This document shows, in pieces, positions 56,440-64,000 of a DNA stretch of 64,000 nucleotides (its first letter is position 1; each line of letters opens with the position of its first letter). Under the pieces are notes generated by a model that saw only the letters and a program-made list of their open reading frames with translations, had not been told where the DNA came from and ran no database searches. The position numbers were made by a program, and so were the translations under genes. Source of the DNA: Marthasterias glacialis (lineage: Eukaryota; Echinodermata; Asteroidea; Forcipulatida; Asteriidae); NCBI GenBank assembly GCA_911728455.2, contig OU452222.1, forward strand, positions 6,842,108 to 6,906,107, given 5' to 3'.

Positions 56440-57966
56440 TAGAAATTTTGTCTGTCCCACATTGGGACAGAACAACTGGCTTTTCCGAACCTCTAAAGTG
56501 TTGATTTTGCTGACTTGGAAAGTTGCAGTGGTTGTTGTGAGCAAATATGATTGAAAACCTCTGCAGAAACTATGCAATTTATGAAGACATATGGAGGACA
56601 ACCTACTTTTAGTTTGAGCGGAAGTAGAGGCCACAGGGGTCAGACAGTGTGTCAAAAAGGAAGACCTTCCCCAACAATGATAGTTGCTGAAAATCATGAT
56701 CCTAGCTCTTAACACTTTTTGAATGACAAGCTACTTCCGGTTACACAGGAAGTAGATGTCACAGAGGTCACACAATGTGTCACAAAGAAAAACCTTCCCC
56801 AACCTTGGTATTTGGCGAAAAAAAAAATTGTTCTTGCTTTTTCCACTTTTAAATGAGGAGGTACTTCCGGTCACAGAGGTCACGCATTGAACAACAGAAA
56901 AGGACCTTCCCTAATCTTGGTTTTTGGTAAAAGAATCACTTTCCAAACTCGTTCCATTTTTAAATGAGGAGCTACTTCCGGTTTGACCGGAAGTAGAGGT
57001 CACAGAGGTCACGCAATGTGAAACAGAGAAGGACCTTCTCTAACCTTTGTATTTGGTGAAAGAATCATGTTCCAAGGTCTTACCATTTTTAAATGAGGAG
57101 CTACTTCCGGTTTGACTTGAAGTAGAGGTCACAGAGGTCACGCAATATGTCACACCGAAAGACCTTCCCTAACCTTTGTATTTGGTGAAAGAATCACTTT
57201 TCAAAGCTCTATGAGGAGCTACTTCCGGTTTGACCGGAAGTAGAGGTCACAGAGGTCACGCATTGAACAACAGAGAAGGACCTTCCCTAATCTTGGTTTT
57301 TGGTGAAAGAATCACTTTTCAAGCTCTTTCCATTAAATGAGGAGCTACTTCTGGTTTGACCTGAAGTAGAAGTCACAGAGGTCACGCAATATGTCACACC
57401 AAAAGACCTTCCCTAACCTTTGTATTTGGTGAAAGAATCATGTTCCAAGCTCTTACCATTTTTAAATGAGGAGCTACTACTGGTTTGACCTGAAGTAGAG
57501 GTCACAAAGGTCACACAATATGTCACACCGAAAGACCTTCCCTAACCTTGGTATTTGATGAAAGAACCAAGTTCATATCTCAAACGGTTGATTTTTTGTT
57601 GATTTTTAAAGATTTAACTTATTAAATCTAATTTGCTTGTAATTTGACACCTGATGACGTCATCATGACATATGAGTTTTAGGACCTGGGTCACAACATG
57701 TTCTAAGTATATACAAAGTTTCATCAAAATTGAAGTTTGTTTACTGCCCAAAGTTGAGGGCAGAAAAAATCATGTACAAAGTCTATTGGACTTGGTGGAA
57801 GAAGACGAAGACGAAAAAAAAAAAAAAAAATCTGAACAAAAACAAAGGCTTTTGCGCAATCTGCAGAAAAGCCTTTGTTTTTGTTCGGATTTTTCTTTTC
57901 TTTATTTCGTTCAAATCTTTAATCAGAACAAAAACAAAGGCTTTTTCGCAGATTGCGGAAAAGCCA
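56440..57966 (-). mobile_element. Helentron-like unit, second subfamily, opposite orientation
   Basis: On the minus strand it starts with a hairpin (GGCTTTTCCGCA…TGCGAAAAAGCC, 57939-57965) and another longer one (arms 57834-57853 and 57867-57886, 20 bp perfect), has the CRE-like ATGACGTCATC and AAATCAACCG segments, and then seven ETS-type minisatellite monomers. Near its 3' end CGGAAAAGCC (56478-56487) repeats the 5' stem, followed by a perfect 8-bp hairpin (CTGTCCCA/TGGGACAG, 56452-56470) and TTTCTATTTT. The plan is that of the plus-strand array, but the stem sequences differ. Confidence 0.7.
56700..57560 (-). repeat. About 130-bp minisatellite, inverted block
   Basis: Seven monomers read on the plus strand as AGGTCACAGAGGTCACGCAAT, ACCTTCCCTAACC, TTTGGTGAAAGAATCA, AAATGAGGAGCTACTTCC and GGTTTGACC-type arms. 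They are the reverse complement of the blocks in the plus-strand array. Confidence 0.88.
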
Positions 57967-58893
57967 ACTAACAACCATTGTGCACTATGTCAGTGCACAC
58001 ATCACTGGTAACCAGCAAATGACTGATATATCAGCGAAATAAATAGTAGAATCAGCCCGTTTGTTTTGCATGTTTTAGGGGGCATGTTTTTGGGAGCAAA
58101 ACCAAGTCAGAAAAAAACTGGAAAAGGTGCGAGATTTTTTGCCGAGAACTAATAGTTGTTGATTCTAATAGCGTGACTTACCGATTGCAGTGTTGATTAA
58201 ACAATGCACGTGCTGGCCAGATACCCACATGTAGCTTGAACAAATTTTCCTTTTGGCTGAATTTCTATATTATGTAGAAATTCAACCAATAGAAAACAAC
58301 AAACGTGCTAGCTGATTTCATACATGTAGCTCGTAACAAATTTTCCTATTGTCTGAATTCCTTCATTATTTGAGAATTCAGCCAATAGAAAAAAATGTTA
58401 AGTAGTTCAGAGCGGGTATCAAATTTTCTTATTGGCTTGCTGCCTTCGGAACCTAATTAATATGCACACCAGTGATTTCAGAGGGGATTTCCCTGGTACT
58501 GTGTTCCTTTACCCATGTTTACTACACGTTTTGTTTTTGTTTTTGCCAGTTTTTCCGTCTTTTGCGTCAACCAGAGAGTGACTTTTAACGCTTGTTTGCT
58601 TTTAAGACAGAATCAAAAAGATCTTTTCTAGTCTAATCATGTCACTTGAAACGGGAATTTTTGCATTTATTATGGAAGATTGAAGGGGCGACGACAGTTA
58701 AAAAGGTCAGTAATTGAATTTCAATTGTTTTCACACTATTTCTATGACAAACAGAGTTAATAAATTGCTGCAAGAAGCAGCGCCAGCATGAATGCTCCCG
58801 TCAGTAGCATAAGATTTTGTCGTAGGTCCAGACCTGCGTCAAAATTTAGCAATTAGATAGATGTTAACATTTGCATCGGTGGAATGAATATAA
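57967..58893. other. No gene recognised
   Basis: AT-rich. It includes related TTGAATTC/AATAGAAAA stretches (58250-58440) in alternating orientation, suggesting small palindromic repeats, but no element ends could be fixed. Confidence 0.35.
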
Positions 58894-59189
58894 ATTTCAG
58901 TTTGCTTTACACCGATGTGTGATAAGCACTGTATACTGTATACAGATAGATGTAAATATTAGCATCTATCTCATTGTTTGCGGTACCTGCCGCTAATAAT
59001 ACTTGATTCGAACTGGCCCCTCATCACCGGGCGTGCTCGGTGGTCTAGTGGTTAACATCTGCTCTAGTCATGCGGGAGTCGTGGGTTTGAATCCCACCCG
59101 AGTTCCATGCCTGTGGATTTTTTTCCACAGGACGCAAAAGCACTGAGTATACAGTGCTGAACACACACCGGTGTAAGGCAAATTGAAAT
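58894..59189 (+). mobile_element. tRNA-Asp-like sequence between 43-bp inverted repeats
   Basis: The left arm at 58894-58936 and right arm at 59147-59189 are inverse complements at 38 of 43 positions (core GTATACAGTGCT). Between them lie a 9-bp palindrome AGATAGATG…CATCTATCT (58945-58972), the tRNA-like sequence, and a CTGTGGA/TCCACAG hairpin at 59111-59130. It could be a tRNA-derived SINE captured in a foldback MITE. A minus-strand frame with WDSNPRLPHD is a by-product of the tRNA-like part. Confidence 0.65.
59034..59107 (+). tRNA. tRNA-Asp(GTC)-like, degenerate, SINE head or pseudogene
   Basis: Box A TGGTCTAGTGG and box B GGTTTGAATCC are well kept. The T-stem GTGGG/CCCAC is perfect, and the anticodon loop TAGTCAT gives GTC. 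The acceptor stem pairs at five of seven positions plus a wobble, but the anticodon stem TGCTC/GCGGG is largely unpaired and the acceptor ends mismatch. The sequence follows the Asp tRNA pattern (GTGGTTA…GCGGGAG). It is likely Pol III-competent but not a functional tRNA. Confidence 0.6.
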
Positions 59190-60990
59190 CTGTATCAAAT
59201 TTAGCAATGTTTGAGAAGATTTCGCTAGGGACCTTGGACAATGTAAAAGTTGTCCTTTCAAACGAGGTGCAATTTGTAAATTTTCACAACCATGCTAAAA
59301 TTAAGCAAGGGACCCTTGCTAAATTGCTCTCGTGTGAAAAGGGTTTTATTCACACTGATCACTCCACATAAATCTACAATAGCCATGATCTCAAGAAAAT
59401 TTGAAACCATAAGGCCAGGATACCACTCAGCGGATATCATAAACTTAAAGAACCAGGTGTCTGTGGAGAAACCAACACGGTGGGTGGGGGCACAGATGTG
59501 TCAAACAACAGAAGAGTTTAAAATCTTGTACTACCAGAAAGTACAAGACACTTGGAACAAGGTGGTTCCAATCCCACAAACCTTGTGCTTATTTCTTTCG
59601 CCATTCTGACCTCATCTGGCTGGTACTTCATACTTTTGAATGCCAGATCAATCAAATGCAGTGCTCTGATCTGTGACATAAAAAATGCAATAGTATTTGT
59701 ATATTAGTCCATGGGCAAGAGGCCAAAATTTCCCTTATTAGTACCTCCCGAGGTGGCAAAATCTACCAAGGTTTTTTTGAAAGGTCTATGTCTCAGGATG
59801 ATAAATTGATGTGATAGCAATCCCAGGGTGGTAGCTTAGTGGTAGTAAATGCTCACTTTTAAAGCCTAGTCAGAGTGACCTTACTACGCAAATCCTTAGC
59901 ACAAGGGTTGCTTGAACAATTCGCAATTTCACTATTTATGCTTTGTTGTATAATAATGAAACCTGGTAATATGATTGTTCAGCTATATATAGGTTTTTAA
60001 AATGACGTCACATACATACATACCTGTAGAGTGTGCTGTTAGTTGATGTTTTTTATGTGCCCACCCATACATTACAGATGTATTCAGATGGTTAAACATA
60101 TTTTTAAACATTAATCTTTTGTTTGTGTCCCCTGTAGAATAAACCAAACTGAATTAATAGTTCAAAAGTGTTTCTTTTTTAGGTCTGTTTAAACTATTTT
60201 GACCATTTTTTAGACTGTTTCCACTATTTTGCCTGTAAAGCACCTAAGTAACACAAGCTGCATTCAAATAGTATTCATTAGCATCATTTGTACATTCGTA
60301 GGTTTTTATCGCCCATATCTCACATATACTTTCAAAGATATAGATAGAATTTTGCGAATCAACTAACCATACTTCACATAATGATGAACTTCACGTGATG
60401 ACACAATTTATTGTTAAGGCGACTGTTTATAGAGGGCACTATTCTTAAATAAGTATTAATTAGATGCTAATATTATTATTTCATTTGCCATGTGTCAATA
60501 TTTGCCATGTGCATGAATAACACTTGAAATAAAAGCAACTTTTATGACCACACAACATCCTGTTTACATCAATAGTTACAAAATAACCCTGCTCCTCAAT
60601 GGTGCACATTGTCAGCTACTCGGGTAAAGGCAAATTGTAGATAAAAAGTGAAAGCTACAGTAGGGCTACTAAAATAGATTGAAAGTTGGCAACATCCAAA
60701 GCATTTAGCACAAGGGAGCTGTAAAGCCCATCCAATCAAGACTTTACAACCACTGCTCCATGTTGATGATGCCAGTTTGGAAATGTTGATGAATCTTGTT
60801 CTGTTCAGTGTTTCATACTTCTGGTACATAGGCCGAGAAAGTTATTGAAACAAAGGCACAGTATGAGGAAGTCTGTATCATCAGCAGAGATTAAGATGGA
60901 TTTGTAGCTATGCATGTACTATGCATTGAGAAGCATACAGAAGTCAGCTTCCTCTTGGGACGACTTCAGTTCTTTTAGTTCCTCCCAGTT
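59190..60990. other. No gene recognised
   Basis: Ordinary AT-rich sequence. A frame at 59292-59609 is open for about 100 codons but lacks motifs and splice support. Confidence 0.4.
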
Positions 60991-62892
60991 ATGGGCAGCT
61001 TGATGAACCGATCAAAGTATCTCAAAAAGACGAGTTCCTATTCCCTCTCAGCGGCTTTAATGCCTGAGTATGCACAGATTATCAGTCATGGCCTACTTGC
61101 CTCTGACGCCATGGCACTAGGAAGATCAATGAGAACAACGGTCAGAGATTGTTGGAGTTGTACTCCTACCATGACCTCTACATTATGAACACCCCACCCC
61201 GCTGATTGTCCTAAAAGCACCCTAGGTCCCATTGCTCGCACCAACTCGACCTGATCATCACCAGGCGCTCTACCCTTAACACTGCATATACAACCAGGCA
61301 TACTAATAAAGGCTCCAAGCCAAAAGGTCACTCCATATCAACCCTGCACAGATGTCGGTTCCCCTCAGGGTGAAAGAGTATGTGTCCACCCTGGACCAAG
61401 CTCTTCTGGACCTGCCGGAGCATGATGCCACAGCAAAGTTTAACTCAATGAGGGAATGCCATGTACAGCACATTCATGTCCACATTCGGCAATGAGAATG
61501 TCCCACCCAGGACTAGTTCATCGCCTAGCTTCCATGGATGGAAGCATCAATCGAGGCAAAACATGAAGCGTTTTTAGCACATATGAGATGCCAAATGTGC
61601 AGACACTTGCAGCACTCAAAAGTGCACAGAGCACCACACAGTGCATCGCCAGATAGTATGCAAATGACCACTGGCAACAACTTTTGTGGCATGTACAACA
61701 GCATTGAGAAGGCTTTAGGCCCACTCTGAAAGAGACTGCCTTTTGAAAACTCAGACAGGGAAGAAGATCACTGACGTTGCAGATGTCCAGAAGGGTGAAG
61801 CACTACTCAGAGCAGTACTCCTGTGAAACATCAGTCATTGGTGCTGCCCTAAGTGGAACAAAGGATCTGCCCATCATGGAGGAGGTGATGAATTGTCCCT
61901 CCAAACTGACAAAGCACCAGGTAGCAACAACATCCCACCTGAAGCCATCAAGCATATGAAACCCGCCCTACTTCAGCCACTTTAAAAACTACTCTGCCTC
62001 TGCAGGGAGGAGGGGGTAGTCCCCTAAGACATGCTTGACGTTGCCATTGTGAGACTATACAAAAACAAGGGCGACTGCAACAACTACAGAAGGACCTCCC
62101 TCTGGAGTACTGTTGACAAAGTGTGTGTTCTTATCCTTCTTAACAAGGCCGCAGATACTTGCTGTAGGCAGGTCGATGACTGACATAACCTTCAACCTCC
62201 ATCAGCCAGGAGAAGAACAGAGAGCAAGGCAAGCCACTCTACATGATGTTCATAGACCTCATGGTCAACAGGAAGGGCCTATTTGAACTTTTCAAGAATG
62301 TCGGCTCCTCCCAAAAGCTCCTCAGCATTGGTGATCTCCTTTCATGCTGACATGACGGGAAAAGTCCTGTATGAAAGATGCTCCTTGGAATCCTTCCCCA
62401 TCAACAGTGGTGTCAAGCAGGCACAGCTGCCCTTTTTGGGATCTTCTTTTCCTCTCTCCTGTCATGCATTTGACTCTTCATTGATGGTGTCTATATGTAC
62501 ACGGGCAGCTTTTTATTCTGGCTCAACTGTGCTCAGAGATGCAGGTGAGGATTGTGCTTATCAGGGAAATGCTCTTTACTGATGACGTTGCCCTCATGAC
62601 CCACACTGAGGAGGCCCTCCAGAGACTAGGTGATCGCTTTGCCAACGCTTGCACGCAGTTCGGGTTCACTATAAGCCTGAAGAAAACCCACGTCAGTGCA
62701 CAAGTGGTCAGTTCTGCCCCCTCCATTAAAATTGCAAATACCTTCCCGGAAGATGTGGACGAGAGGCTGCCAAAGGACATCCTGTATGGACACCTGGTCA
62801 CTGGCACTAGAAGAGTTGGTAGTTCAGGGAGTTCATTAGGCAAATCACCGAGGAGCAGAAAACATCATTACTGGACTCCGTGTCAAGGATGA
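60991..62892 (+). pseudogene. Non-LTR retrotransposon polyprotein pseudogene
   Basis: The plus strand reads in several frames: endonuclease-end style peptides (60991-61330), a linker (61520-61960), then TDKAPGSNNIPPEAIKHMKP with IVRLYKNKGDCNNYR (61905-62090), which is the RT finger region, and from 62539 REMLFTDDVALMTHTEEAL (motif C as FTDD) with FGFTISLKKTHV thereafter. Frame changes and stops are frequent. It differs in sequence from the LINE at 16859-19530 and represents another non-LTR clade. No terminal repeat or poly(A) was pinned down. Confidence 0.75.
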
Positions 62893-64000
62893 AGTTGATG
62901 CCAGCTATTCATTTAATCTCTGCCTTGCTGATGGCCATGGTATCTATTCAGCACACAGTCTAGTTGTGGGACAACTGGCTCATCCCCAGCTCCCCAGTCT
63001 GTATCCTGGGCAAATCAAAGCCAACAGGATTTGCCACACACAATCAACTTTACACTAGCATCCCCTCCCATGCTTCGCATTCACCCATCCACATCATTTT
63101 CATCGAATTTGGGTGATACCAAATAGAGGCCGCTTGGGACGTTTTGGCTCCTGTTGCTGCGTATGATCCACTCAGCTCATCGTAAGAGTCAACTCCTCCT
63201 TCCTGTTTTCTAAATCTGGATTTTTGAGCAGGGTTTTATGGCACACAACTTCCCTTATTCAACAAAATATAAGCTGGCTGCCAACAAATGTTTCTCATCA
63301 AAGTCATCCTTTTCTGTTTTGAATCAGAGGAAGGTTTAAAATCATTCTAAAAAAGATTTACATGGCCTCCGTTTTGGATGCATGCCTCGTTTTTTCTCCT
63401 CTTCCTCATGGAATATTTAAAGGATTTACTGATCCTGGCTGATCTCTTGACGGCAACAGTGCTGGAATAGTTTGCATTTGGCTTAAAACTTGCAACTTCA
63501 TCTTGTAGAGGATATGTGCTCAATGTATTTTTTCTTTCGGTCGGAAGGGGCATACAAATTATTTGAAACACTACCCCTCATGGGCTCAGACCTTTAGCTA
63601 GTAAATTCCAGGAAGCAAAAAGACTGGTGGCAACTCAAAAGATGAATCTAAACAAGCCTTCATTCTCCATGGTCAAGCTGACTCCGAAAGCCATGGCTAA
63701 ACCTATATTCGGAATTCCCTGCCATCAGCCATTAACCATTCATTACATAGGCGACTTCAGTCAACTGCAGTCATACCATTGGCGACCTCTGTTCCATTGA
63801 CAACTCAATAGTCAACCAAGCTTTCATACAAAAAAGCACAAATAGGTGTAGTTTTGTTCTTGATTCCCTTAATACCCAAGCTTACACAGTGGTTTATACT
63901 GCTCAGTTGGAGCAGCTACGGCTTCTGACGAAGGAAGAGTGGAGGTCGCTGACAGAGAAGTTGGTCGAAACGGCAGAAGCGAAACTGACGTGATTCGCAG
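62893..64000. other. No gene recognised; possible exon at 63907-63989
   Basis: At the window end an AG-preceded stretch reads LEQLRLLTKEEWRSLTEKLV with a helical, charged composition and a possible GTGATT donor at 63990. It could be an exon of the PH gene or of another locus. There is no independent support. Confidence 0.25.

Noticed and set aside
57672-58011. Lys/Glu-rich peptide EDEDEKKKKK as a small nuclear protein
   Set aside because: It comes from an A run and the AACAAAAACAAAGG hairpin of a Helentron-like end. The two overlapping frames are both repeat by-products.
59064-59261. Minus-strand frame ending WDSNPRLPHD as a gene
   Set aside because: This peptide is the usual by-product of reading a tRNA-derived box B region backwards.

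Overview
The window looks like a piece of an animal nuclear genome, AT-rich and without operons, bacterial ribosome-binding sites or a dense gene set. The abundance of tyrosine-recombinase (DIRS/Ngaro-type) retrotransposons, one of them joined to an SGNH-hydrolase frame, the Helitron-like arrays, and a GGGCCCAATTTCAT…TTAAGCA repeat make a marine invertebrate deuterostome the best guess, probably an echinoderm. That is an inference from repeat content, not from a marker gene.

Only one host gene is supported. It lies on the plus strand and shows as four phase-compatible exons (15781-15936, 48548-48706, 52927-52996, 55742-55882) that together encode a pleckstrin-homology (PH) domain and the sequence just after it. 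Its first visible intron is about 32.6 kb long and holds most of the mobile DNA in the window. Earlier and later exons were not identified.

Layout. 1-6.7 kb: the left part of an AACGTT-rich DNA transposon with a 60-bp minisatellite, abutting a decayed minus-strand Gypsy retrotransposon that carries a hAT insertion. 6.7-10.8 kb: no gene seen. 10.8-13.0 kb: a minus-strand DIRS-like pseudogene split by a C-tract-bearing hAT element. 13.0-15.8 kb: little. 15.8 kb: first PH exon. 16.9-19.5 kb: a minus-strand non-LTR retrotransposon (CR1/L2/jockey type). 22.4 kb: a DIRS fragment. 22.85-39.67 kb: a head-to-tail array of Helitron-like (Helentron-like) units, several ending in a hairpin followed by CTAG|T, packed with about 130-bp monomers; a pogo-like element, an AATAGACC element and a complete 3.4-kb AACGTT element are inserted in it. 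41.0-43.2 kb: an internally deleted Gypsy copy with nine 26-codon repeats, abutting an inverted piece of the AACGTT element. 43.9-45.2 kb and 50.1-51.8 kb: two copies of a Ngaro-like family, the second with tyrosine-recombinase and SGNH-hydrolase remains. 46.5-47.5 kb: DIRS RNase H/tyrosine-recombinase remains. 48.5-55.9 kb: PH exons 2-4, with two head-to-head DNA transposon copies in the third intron. 56.4-58.0 kb: a minus-strand Helentron-like unit of a second subfamily. 58.9-59.2 kb: a tRNA-Asp-like sequence between inverted repeats. 61.0-62.9 kb: a plus-strand non-LTR pseudogene.

The most interesting system is the Helitron-like array. Its 5' ends are hairpins whose sequence changes between copies while pairing is kept, the same stem sequence recurs as an asymmetric inverted repeat near the 3' end, and a second subfamily in opposite orientation follows the same plan with different bases. 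No intact transposase, Rep/helicase or reverse transcriptase gene is visible anywhere.
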